64,000 nt of DNA, taken from Hippasteria phrygiana. Its lineage: Eukaryota > Echinodermata > Asteroidea > Valvatida > Goniasteridae. The notes beneath the pieces were generated by a model. That model worked only from the letters and a program-made list of their open reading frames with translations. It searched no databases and was not told where the DNA came from. Each line of letters starts with the position of its first letter. The stretch's first letter is position 1. Position numbers and translations under genes: made by a program. Below, in pieces: positions 23,201 to 35,200 of the stretch. The DNA is taken from assembly GCA_037893225.1 (NCBI GenBank), contig JAZGUH010000121.1, forward strand, positions 124,001 through 188,000. The letters run 5' to 3'.

Positions 23201-26200
23201 GGTTTTTGTGCTTAGACAATGTTTTGTGCTTAAGCAGTGCTATGAAATTGGCCCCTGATTCTACGAAGCAAAAACAGTGAAATTGGTCCCAGGTCTCCAC
23301 TAAAATCTTAGTCTCGGATCATCAGTTCTTAACCTTGGTCTCGAGCCACCAGGTCTCGAGCCACCAGGTCTTGAGCCACCAGGTCTCGAGCCACCAGGTC
23401 TCGAGCCACCAGGTCTCGAGCCACCAGGTCTCGAGCCACCAGGTCCTGGTCTCGGGCTTGGACTTTCGTTTCTCCACTAACAATGCTACTGGGAGGTTCG
23501 TGTCCTCCAGTTTAACTTCAAGAATCCTATTTTTCCCCCCTGTTTATGAATAGATTATCATTTCAACAACGAAAAACACAGAGGAGTCTCGGATACTGAA
23601 GGAAATCATGCGTAACGAGGGCACTCAACTCATCCGGGAACAAATTGGGAAATACATCAGCTTTCTCAAACAGGGTAAGGCATATGATGTGGTAGATATC
23701 GGCATCTTGGTGCAACTTATCAAAAGAAATATCTCTGTACCAAGCTGTGTCAAGTTAATGAAGATAACCAGTGGCACAGTAGTTTGACTAGCTATCATTT
23801 AGACCCGAATTCCATTTAGGGCCGGTCTGCATACCGGCTCCCGGTATCAGACCGGTTTAAACCGCGGACGGTATTATACCCCTCCCCGGATGGTATTATA
23901 CCCCTCCCCGGACGGTATTAAACCCCTTCCCGGACGGTATTATACCCCTTCCCGGACGGTATTATACCCCTCCCCGGACGGTATTATACCCCTCCCCGGA
24001 CGGTATTATACCCCTCCCCGGACGGTACAAGTCCACTTGCTCGTCAGCATTTCAAAGTCATCTTAATGAATAGACTTGCGGTTGAGCTTGGCTAGCCTGC
24101 TGCCTGATGGCATTGCAGAGTGTTGACAATGGGGAGTTTATTGACTGATGACTGACTGAGTATATGTGTAATGTGTAGTGATTACCGAAGTGTGAATACT
24201 GGGTGGTCAGATCTGTCCAGTGGCAAACGTACTCTTTGAAACTGAGCAAATGTTTAAGATTATTATCAGATTAAAGTCACCCCATTGTCTGCATTTAAGA
24301 GGAGTTCACCAGCCCAGGAATTGGACACAATGGACTCTTATTAAACAGGGCCAGCCTTCCAGTACAGGCTTGGATGGTATCCAACCTGGTTTGTGAGGAT
24401 TAAAATGAACCGGTTTGCATACCGGGAGACTGTATACATACCGGCCCTATTTGGACTTGGGGCCTTATGCTTGGATGTTATGCAAAGGTGCAAGGTATGT
24501 CATAAACTGTCTGGGGTAGGTCGTTGGTCTCAACAATGGTGGAAGTTACCCCACCTGGGTCTACAGGTCTGAAATTTGGGAATTTTTTGTGTGTATCTAT
24601 TGAAGACTTATCCTGTGTTTAGATCCGGACACAAGAAAACCGTAAGAGTGGTAGGGTTGGCAACCTAAAATGTGGCCAACCCCGGTTTCTCAAAAACTGA
24701 TGATTGCATCCAAAATGATTTTCCTAAGTGCATTACCTTTTTATCTTGCAAAGATTTGAGCAAGGGGATGATACTGCCATCAACAGAGACGCAGAAAGAC
24801 TCCCAACCCACTACATCAAGGGCTACACCACCAAAGGTACTCATTTCAATCTTCCAATTTATTTGTTCAAGGACGCCCTCAACCCTAGTCCCTGCTCAAA
24901 TGTGACATGCTCGATCAAAATAGATATACCTGTACATGTAGATAGTGGTGTAACAAGGTGGGGTTGGGGAGAACAGGCCTCAGCCTGGAAATATGCAGAA
25001 ACTAAATTTTCTCCTTGCAGCAAATGTGACCTCTGCCTCAACCCCATCATCTCCTCACCCCACCACCCTAACCCTTAGCCCCATCCACTCACCCCCAACC
25101 CACTACTGCCACTTCCACTCCCACCCCATCCACTAACCCCCATCCACTAACCCCCATCCACTAACCCCCATCCACTAACCCCCATCCACTAACCCCCATC
25201 CACTAACCCCCATCCACTAACCCCCATCCACTAACCCCCATCCACTAACCCCCATCCACTAACCCCCATCCACTAACCCCCATCCACTAACCCCCATCCA
25301 CTAACCCCCATCCACTAACCCCCATCCACTCACCCCGTCATGGAAACGGGTGAAATCGTGGACCTCCCATTGTTCCTCTTTTGTTTATACTCCGTAACTT
25401 TTTCGGAAGGCCTCCCATTGGTTTTGTACACGATTTTCAATCGTGGACGTTAGGTCAAACGTGGACCCCTTTGTCTACGCCCGAATTCTTTTGTCCTAGG
25501 TCCACGATTGCCGGCAAATACAAACTCACCCCCATCCACTCACCCCCATCCACTCACCCCGTCATGTAAACGGGTGCAATCGTGGACCTCCCATTGTTCC
25601 TCTCACCTCCCCTTCAAAGGAGATGGAACCAAATTCTACATGGTACCTCCATTAAACTCATCAATGTCCTCTCTCAACAGTGTCAAACTACACTTCAGAA
25701 CCTCCATCAGAATATTGCCCACCTCGACTCGGAACTTAGATCCAGTTGTTCTGACACCAGATACAGTAAATTTCATGATGAGATTGATAAGAGCGTATCT
25801 AACCTTGACTCTGTTCTGCTTAACAGGAGAAACAAGAAGATTGGTGGCTTGCTTACCAAGCAACATCAACGCAGACAGAGACGCTTCAGACGCCCCAGGT
25901 CCCAGTCTACACCACCACCCCCCTCCAATACTGTAGTTAACCTTTCTTCCTCATCCATATCTGACGCTGAACATAAACTTCTCTCAAAGGATCTCAATTT
26001 TTGTCCTACTCCCCACACTGTGAACCAGGTAGAGCTCAGCCAAGATCTCACGGAATACTACCGTAGGATCCGTCTCCGAGAGTTTTTCCTTGATTCTGAC
26101 CGATGTGACCCAGAACCGTTCCGTGTCAAAAGTACCTGGGTACCCCCCAAGAATCGTGTACCAGCCCTCGAGACTTATGTTCAAGTCACTAACCCTGATA

Positions 26201-29200
26201 ACTTTGTCCACAGAACTCATGACAATCTCCGCAGTGAGGAGCGCTTGGCATTGAATGCCTTGCGCTCCCGTACTGATATCATCATCAAGCCGGCCGACAA
26301 AGGTTCAGCTGTGGTCATCATGGATCGTCATCAGTACATTGACGAGGCCCACCGCCAGTTGAACAATCATACTAACTACATCTGCCTTGACTCTGACCCC
26401 ACAGGTACATTCTCTCAAGAGATACAACAGGTGCTGGAAGATATGCGATCACGTGACCAGCTGTCTAAGAAAGCTCATAAATTTCTCTCTCCCTCTGACT
26501 GTAGGACTGCCAGATTTTATCTCCTTCCAAAGATTCACAAGGCTGGCAACCCCGGTAGGCCCATTGTCTCTGGTAATGGTTCACCAACAGAACGTATCTC
26601 CCTGTTTATTGACAGTTTTCTCAAACCCCTCGTTCCACAGATGCCATCATACATCCATGACACCCCAGACTTCCTGCGCAAGCTGGAAGGAATCAAGAAC
26701 AAGATTCCCAGCACAGCCATCATTGGTACTTTTGACGTCTCATCCCTGTACACCAACATCCCCCACGAGGAAGGTATTCGTGCTTGTTCCTCGGCCCTGG
26801 CCAAGGCAGGACACACAACCCCACCCATCAGTGATATTGGCACCCTCATGAGACTTGTACTAACCAAGAACAATTTTTCCTTCCTAGGTAAACACTATCT
26901 ACAGGTACACGGTACAGCCATGGGCACTCGCATGGCCCCCTCCTTTGCATGCCTCTTCATGGGCGACCTCGAAGAGCGCATGCTTGCCTCAGCACCATGT
27001 CGCCCCTGGGTATGGTGGAGATATATTGACGATGTATTTTTCATCTGGACCAGTGATCAGGACAGTCTGGAGACTTTCATTAATCACATTAATTCCTTCC
27101 ACAGGACCATCAAGTTTACATCAGAGTATTCAGTGCATCAGACCAACTTCCAGGATGTCACCATCCGCAAGGAAGACAACTCGGTAACCACTGATCTGTA
27201 TTCTAAACCCACAGACACCCACCAGTACCTCCACTCCTCCAGCTGTCACCCCAGGCATTGCAAGACAGGCATAGCATTCAGCCAGGCACTCAGACTCAGA
27301 AGGATTTGTTCTAATAATTCTGACTTTTCCCATCATGTGCAGGTACTGAAGAATAACTTGGTTGCCAGGGGCCACAGCTCCCGCCAAGTTCAACATGCTA
27401 TCGCCAGAGCCAAATCTATCACCAGAGATTTGGCTCTCAAGGAAAAGATGCCTAGCACTAATGCTGACCCCAAGATTCCCTTGGTCACCACCTTTCATCC
27501 CAGTCTCCCTCCCCTTCGTAAAATAACTAACGACAACCATCATATCCTTCATACTTCAGATCGCCTTGCCCGTGCCGCCCCTGACAACCCAGTATTGGCT
27601 TATAGGCGCCCCCGCAATCTACGAGACCTGATTGTTCGAGCCGAGGTCCCCACCTTGGCTGCATCCCCTCCCATACAGCATGGTACTTTTAAGTGCGATT
27701 CCAGGTGTGTTGTTTGCCAGACTCACATGCAGGAGTCTGACTCCTTTTCTGGCCATTCATCTGGAACTACTCACAGAACCAATGGCAACATCACTTGCAA
27801 CACCTCTAATGTCATATATCTCATTTCTTGCAGGGTTTGTGGTATCCAGTATGTCGGGGAGACCAAGAACATGCTCAAAAAGCGTTTCTATGGCCATCGG
27901 TCGACTGTGAACACCAAGAAAATGGACACCCCTAGCCTGTTGGTCATCATTTCAACTTGCCTAACCATTCCATTTCTGATATGATTCTACAGGGCATAGA
28001 ATCACTTCGCCACCGCAAGGACTCAGTTCGCCTCAGCCGAGAGAAAGTTTGGATGAAACGTCTTCGGTCTATTCAACCACATGGTCTCAACATCCAGGAA
28101 GGGAATGATTAACTTTAAATTTTTCCCCCATTGTCATTTGTTTACAGATTATCCTCCTGGCAAAACCCTCTTGGGGCCTCTTGGCCAAATGGTGTTGTCT
28201 TTCCATTTCCTGTTTATCCTTGTTACTTCTCTTTGTTCCTTTTCTTGCCCTATTACCACCTTCAATTCAAACCCCCCCCCCCCCTTCCTAACCACACTCC
28301 TTTGTCCATTTCCCCAGCTTCAACCTTCATCTTAATCCCTCCCCCCCCCCCCCCCCCCCCTTCATCCTTACCCTAATCACACCTCTTTGTTCCTGTCTTT
28401 CTGGCTGTCCTTTCCTCTCCCTTTGATGTTTACCCACTGCCTATCTGCCATGCTCTTTTGCATCCCTCTTTTGTGTTTCTCCACCCACCCCCTCATGCAT
28501 GTGTGTTCCCTACATGTTTGTTTCTTGTACTCTGTCATTCACCTTTGAGAAAGAACTTGCTTAAGTTCGAAAAGTCAGGCCAGCTAATTTTTTGATTTCT
28601 TTTGTTTATACTGTAACTTTTTCGGAAGGCCTCCCATTGGTTTTGTACACGATTTTCAATCGTGGACGTTAGGTCAAACGTGGACCCCTTTGTCTACGCT
28701 CGAATTCTTTTGTCCTAGGTCCACGATTGCCGGCATATACAAACTCACCCCCATCCACTCACCCCCACGCAGTCATGTAAACGGGTGCAATCGTGGACCT
28801 CCCATTGTTCCTCTTTTGTTTATACTCTGTAACTTTTTCGGAAGGCCTCCCATTGGTTTTGTACACGATTTTCAATCGTGGACGTTAGGTCAAACGTGGA
28901 CCCCTTTGTCTGCGCCCGAATTCTTTTGTCCTAGGTCCACGATTGCCGGCATATACAAACTCACCCCCATCCACTCACCCAGTCATGTAAACGGGTGCAA
29001 TCGTGGACCTCCCATTGTTCCTCTTTTGTTTATACTCTGTAACTTTTTCGGAAGACCTCCCATTGGTTTTGTACACGATTTTCAATCGTGGACGTTATTC
29101 ATACCCATGCCAAATTAGAGGTATTGTGAATTGATGTGCCATTATCTTCAGTTAGGTTGCGGCATACTTCTTAACTGGTCTTTCACCTCTGTCAACCAGG

Positions 29201-32200
29201 TTGGAATTCCACTTGATGTGGACATGTGGATTGGCTTTTCGGTCAATACCAAATTCCATGGGTTTTCCCTCCCACCACTAAAAACTTAATATTTCTTCAT
29301 CTTCACAGGATTTTTTGGGGGCTTCCAAGCTACAGAGAGGTTGCACTTTTGAAGAAAACTTTATTTTATTGGTTTTGGTACCAGAAATAAAAATGGAAAA
29401 GTTATGTAGCGCTTTAGTGACTAACTAGGGTAAAACTATCCATAAGCTTTCATAGCAAAAACTACTTCATCAGATGTAATAATGAAGTAGTTGTTGCTAT
29501 GAAAGCGTCTAAAGTGCTACATAACTTTTTCATTTACATTGCCTGACTGAGACGGCTACCCAGTGATGTAGTCGAGACCATCACAAGACCATTCACAAGA
29601 CCAGCTTGTTACAGGCACAAGTAACAGGCATAAACCATGACAAAGGAATGCTCTTATTACAGTTCATTTGAATAGCTTGAGACTTGAATTAAGACTGAAG
29701 GTCTTGTCATGGTCTTGCAGGGTCTTGTAGGGACTTGTGATGGTCTTGACTACACTTTACCAGAAATAGTAGTAATTGTAAAGCTGCCATTCTAATAATT
29801 TTCTGTCACTTCCTAGGGTTCCCCGGCAGCAGTCACACGGCAGCATCAGATCAACCAAGAAAACATCAAGAACACTCGGATCGGGGTCAAGATTGACACA
29901 CGGAAGCTCACATTAACAGAAGAGTTTAAATGTTCTGCTGAGGAGCTATATCAGACACTGACAGACCCCCAGGTAAGGAGATGTTTCAAACTGGGACAAG
30001 GGCATAGCCTTTTTTAACCCTTAAAAGTCAGTTCAGAAATCACTGAGCATACAGTGCTTAATACAACGTCGGAAAAGGGAAAAAAATCTCTCATTTACAT
30101 CATCCCTGACGAAAAATTACATCTTCACAAGTCCCACAAGTGGGTTTTCTTTGCATCTTCTTCAAAAGAAAAAGAAGTCTTTTCATCCCAAGATGCCATT
30201 GTTCAACTGCAATTATTTCCTTTTCTGAAATTACTAAACTGCAATCAAAATGTAATAAGCCAGTTCGGTATCTCAAAGGTCAAATGTTATTCGGGATAAA
30301 ATTGCTGACGTAGTGTCACGCCATGTTACGCGAACGCCCATTCTGATTGAATTTAACACGTGCGACCACCTTTTGCATTCACACGTGCACGTTAGGTCAC
30401 GCAGGTCATTCGGGATAAAATGTCATTGTGCACATGCGCAGTTGAAATACTGAACTGGCTTATGAAGGATGTAAAGGTAACAAACACAAACATACCGTAA
30501 TTTTCTGAATATAGGCCGCGCGGAGTATAAGCCGCAGCATGCAAAAATCTGCAAATTAAGATTTAAAGTTGTCGTATTAGCCGCACCGGCGTATAAACCG
30601 CACCGCGGCGCCGACGACCGACCGCAAAAGTCATCGTGCTGCATAGCGCTCATATGTAAAATGGTTCCACTATCGAAATCACACGCAATCCTAAAGTGTA
30701 AGCAGCGCACGGACGACGAGATAGGCAAAAAGAAAAGGCGAGTTGGGGTTCAATATCGCCACAATCTTACCTGACTTCAATTTAAGTGTCTGGTTCCCGC
30801 TATGATATTCTTATTGAAAACGCAATTATCGAGAGTCGGCAAACAGACAAAGCAATCCCACTGGTAAACAGAGTTGGATATAATTATATAACTCTATGGT
30901 ATCAAATGAACGAGGAGCGCGGTGCGGTAATACCAGCGACGTACTGCCTATTGAAGCGTGGTTACTATGTGGACAGCGCCCTCATCGACGCACACGGAGC
31001 CCAATAAACTTTCATAAGTCCTCGAAATTACCAAATTTGACGGGCTGGATGAGTATCCTGACCGGGTGGGCCGCGCGGCAGTTTTTTGTTTTTTTTGGAC
31101 GGGGCGGGGGGAATCAAAAAAGAAAATGACAACTTTAACCACTAATCTGAGCCCAACAGTCGCCAATTGACCAGTGAAATAATAAACAACATGGATTACA
31201 CAACAATAAAACAGACAAAAACGAACAGACGCACCACACGATTTGTGAGGTGTGAACGGTACTTACGGTACATTTGCAAGTCTATTCAGTCCCTCTGGAC
31301 TGGTTTCCTTTATTTCCAACACGTGAGTATAAGTAGAGCGAACGTAAACGGCAACCAGGGTTCGAAATTCGTAGTCTGGGGGCCAAGGCCATTTTGGCCT
31401 TCGTGACGTCAAAATTTCCTGGGGCACCAAGGCCACTAATGAAGGCACCAAGGCCAATGACAAAAAATGATAAGGGCACGAAGGCCAAATGAAGGTCTTG
31501 CTTGCATACTGGTGTATTTGTACAATTAGTCTCTCATGGCAGTGTGCGAAACTTTTAGACATGTGGAAGGTGCCAAGAAACAATGAAAACTGAGCTTACG
31601 ACGGCTTGCGTATTTGTTTTCTTAACCACTTAGAAATTAAAGAGTAAGGAATGCGTGGCACTGTTCAATACGTTGCTTTAATATCTTCAGCACACCCATC
31701 GATCAATATTAATAAACAATTATTCATATTAATAATAACATTGAGTTTGTCGCGGTTTTTCTTTTGCTAGTCAATTTTATCACATTGCTAATCAAATGAC
31801 AATATGATTAGCATAATTTGCTAATAATTTTTTTTCTTATTTCCATCACATTAATTAAGCGATGCAAGGCATAATTGTCGAATAAATCGCAAACAAAAAC
31901 ATGTCCGAGTCATCGCAACACACATGCACTATGCACGATCGTTTGCACGAGGGGAGTTTGTTGTGTTAAGTTGAACAGGCAACGCTACTCCCTCTGGACC
32001 ATCGCTAAACCTCACACATGGCTTAGACGGCTTTGGGGGGTTCGGGTTACTGTAGTAAGAGCTACCTGGCTAAAGCTGGCCGCGGATTCAGAGCTTGTTT
32101 TTAGGCTGTGACTGGTTCCCGCCCTAATGAGAAAGAAGAAAAATAATGCACGGACGGGAACCAGTCTGCTTGGGGAATCGAGGTTTTGTAAAGGTTTTTA

Positions 32201-35200
32201 CATGGGGCGCACAGGCCGTGCGGGCTCTAGCGCGATCGAAAAGTGCCGTTTTGTAGGATCCGGCAACGGTTTAGTACTGACAAATTGAGCAATTTGAGGG
32301 CTTGGTTTGGCAAGAGGGGAACAATGGCCAAAGTATTAATGGGGAACAGCACAACTACAACTGGCCGTGAATAGTGCATTTTTACAAGGGGCATCACGGC
32401 AACAAAGGGAATCGACGGCAGTGGCCGTCGTGAATTTCAAACCTTGTGTGACTTATTCTATTCTTCAAATGTTACCGTAAAGGCCGCCCGGAGTATAAGA
32501 CGCAGGGACATTTTTCAGTGTAAGAATCAACGTATAAGCCGCGGCCTATATTCCGAAAATTACGGTACATGAAACTTAACCCTTAGCGTACGGATGACGC
32601 CATATGGCGTCAAAAAAAGAAGTGCCACCAGGCCGGATGACGCCATTTGCGCAGTTTCAATCCATTGTTGGATTATAATTGTTTATGTTGCGCTTGACTG
32701 CACAAACACATTGTAGCAGTTCACTTGGCTGCCAAAACCGCTGCAACACCCCGATGTCTCCCGTAAAAACCTGTACTCAAGGGGTTAATAAAATTGAATT
32801 TATAGTAAAGTTAACCCTTTCTGACTGGTAGTTATTAATGGGATGTTGGTATGCCAATACAGGCTTGTACAGCCAAGCGTAATGAACACAATACACAAAC
32901 AATGGATTGAGTATGCACAAGAATGCGCGTATAGATGACAACCAGCCAGGTGGTCCTTTTTCTTTCTAACCGGGGCCATGGCCATCGTGCATATTCAAGA
33001 GGTTAAAATAGCAAAGCAATAAAACTCAACAATAATTATCGTAAACATAAACGACATAAATAATAATAAAGTTGGGAGGGCATGGAGCTGTTTATAACAA
33101 GTTGTGGTTTGTAGAAAACAGGCCTGTACAGGCAGTTCATGAACAACAGACAGACAAGGAGAAATCTGGAGAAATATTAAAAGACAAAAGGAGAAATGAC
33201 AATTAAATTAAAATGGGAAGATGACTCAAATAATTTCAAAAAAAATATATAAGATAAATGTAGCTATAGCCGTGTTTCCATTGGACTTTTTCTTCCGCTG
33301 CCTTGTGAGAACTTGGCGCGACATGTCTTCGAGTAATTTGGACTTGTATAACTGAGACAGAACGTTCATTCACCTTGCGAGGCTCGCAGAATGCAATGTC
33401 ACACGTTGCGGGCACTGTGCACAATCACCTTACCTAAATGAGCGTAATTTTTCACGTGTTAAAATCAAATCTGCAGCGAACGGACGAAAAATGTAGTTGT
33501 TGAATGCACGTACAGGGTCGTCTGTCAGTTCACTCCGCTGCAAAGCACAAGCGCAACTGCATGTCACATGTGGCCATACTATACACAAAGAGACAGGAAA
33601 CCATACCACCATTTTCGCGCACACGCAAGCAATAATCGCTGTGTAGTTGACCTAATACAGGAAGTTACATTGTTTACACAGTGGTTTTCCGCGTGGTTGC
33701 GGTAGTTTGACAGTGAGGGGCTGTTCCCATTGGACTTATCGTCCTGATGACTTTCCGCGGCCATGCGGATATCTTCTACGACCGCTTTCGGCCTGGTTGT
33801 TTTTACATCAAGGTCGCGGTAAGTTGACAGGGACGTTAGTTTACCGCGTGCCCCCATTGGACTAATCATTTTGCCATTCTACAGAAACGTTGTGGTAGAT
33901 TAACAAAAATAAGTCCAATGCAAACACGGCTTAAGGAGAGAAAGCTCAGCTAGATATTGAGAAAGGAGTGCTTATTTGTAGGTGGACTTTGTCCTTTAAC
34001 ACAGTGTGCTTTATGTGCAGACTTTCCCATACATTGTTTTATTTATCCAGAGAGTCTCGGCATTCACAAGAACACAGGCAGTCATGAAGGTGGAGAACGG
34101 AGGCACGTTTGTCCTGTTTGATGGCAATGTCAGTGGAGAGTTTGTATCGTTGGTAAGTCCTGCAGTCATGAGGGCCAGTTTAACTTTTTCGGAAGGCTCC
34201 CATAGGTTTGTACACGCTCTCAATCGCGGTCGTTCGCTGGGAATCGCGGACGATATTGTTCTCTTTTGTTCTCAGGAATTTTTCGTCCGTGGTTTGAATA
34301 CCCCAACATGTTCACGAATATGTCAGACTTGTTAAATATGCATGTTGGACCATTATCGCGGCTGTGATTGGTCAGTAAGGTTTAGGGGCGGAGCTTAATG
34401 CATCAGTGTATTGGGGATTCATTTGCTGGACTGCAATCTATGTAAACTTCGGCTGCAATGCAAAATACAGACTGGTGTCGCACGCAGTGTTTTTTAAAAA
34501 TCTATTCACCTACACTGGCTTGACGTAGATTGTAGATTGACTTTAGATTGCAGAGGTCTACCCTTGAGTCGGTGTCCCATGGGCTGGATGATGTCTGAAC
34601 ATCTTACCAACCAGTTCTCAGATATGTTTAATCATAGAGCAAGGAATAAATGGGTCTGTCTACACTGAAGGGACCATTTAGCATCAAAAGATAACATGGA
34701 AGAGGGACATCAAATCAAGTATTTTACCCAAATGTTTTTCTGATGCTTTCCAGAGCTGTGATCACACTGACACCAAAAATAGGATAACACTCTGGATATA
34801 TAAGAAATTAGAGGGTCATCTTCAAGACATTATGTTTGTAACATGGACGGACATTATTTTATTATTGACTGGAAAGAAGAAAAAAGGAATTATAGTAACA
34901 TTCCGAAATGTTGGTCAGTTTACATCTCTAACAATGTCAAGATTGTCATCAGTGGAAATTATAACAAATTTTTGGGTATTTTAACAAATTAAGATGTGAT
35001 ATAATGTCCAAACATGGAAGGACATTACATGTATGTGACAAATGTCTGCCCAGAAATGTTACTTGTTTGGTTTGTTACAAACATAAACATCTTGAAGATC
35101 ATCCCAGGTCTAATTTCTTAGATACTCTGTGAGATGTTGATTATTTTTTTGCTAAACAAACTTGTTGATGGGTACTGAATGTATTGTGACAAAAATCAAT

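Larger units (their letters stand above)
25354..29098 (+). mobile_element. Penelope-like retroelement with tandem terminal units
   Basis: The reverse transcriptase body (about 25604-28599) is flanked by direct copies of a roughly 157-bp unit R. R1 is 25354-25510; R2 starts at 25577, stops at about 25603 and resumes at about 28600, ending at 28729; R3 is 28788-28945; R4 is 28998-29098, truncated. Each full unit has inverted ends CAATCGTGGACCT / AGGTCCACGATTG and an internal hairpin CACGATT-TTC-AATCGTG. Terminal direct repeats of this kind (pLTRs), often tandem, are known for Penelope elements. The element lies in an AHSA1 intron in the same orientation. Confidence 0.9.
30493..32567. mobile_element. 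Compound TIR element (TACCGTAATTTTC)
   Basis: TACCGTAATTTTCTGAATAT-AGGCCGCG at the left is mirrored by CGCGGCCTATATTCCGAAAA-TTACGGTA at the right. It contains a copy of the 40-306 repeat and a hAT-like element at 31356-32446. A second internal start TACCGTAAAGGCCGCCCGG at 32472 means the right end could instead be a separate 96-bp element. Confidence 0.55.

Noticed and set aside
23337..24030. Regular arrays that might suggest CRISPR
   Set aside because: Units are directly adjacent with no unique spacers, and the genome is eukaryotic. They are minisatellites.
25636..27552. Several 60-154-codon open frames overlapping the reverse transcriptase
   Set aside because: They are shadows in other frames of a strong, domain-supported coding region.
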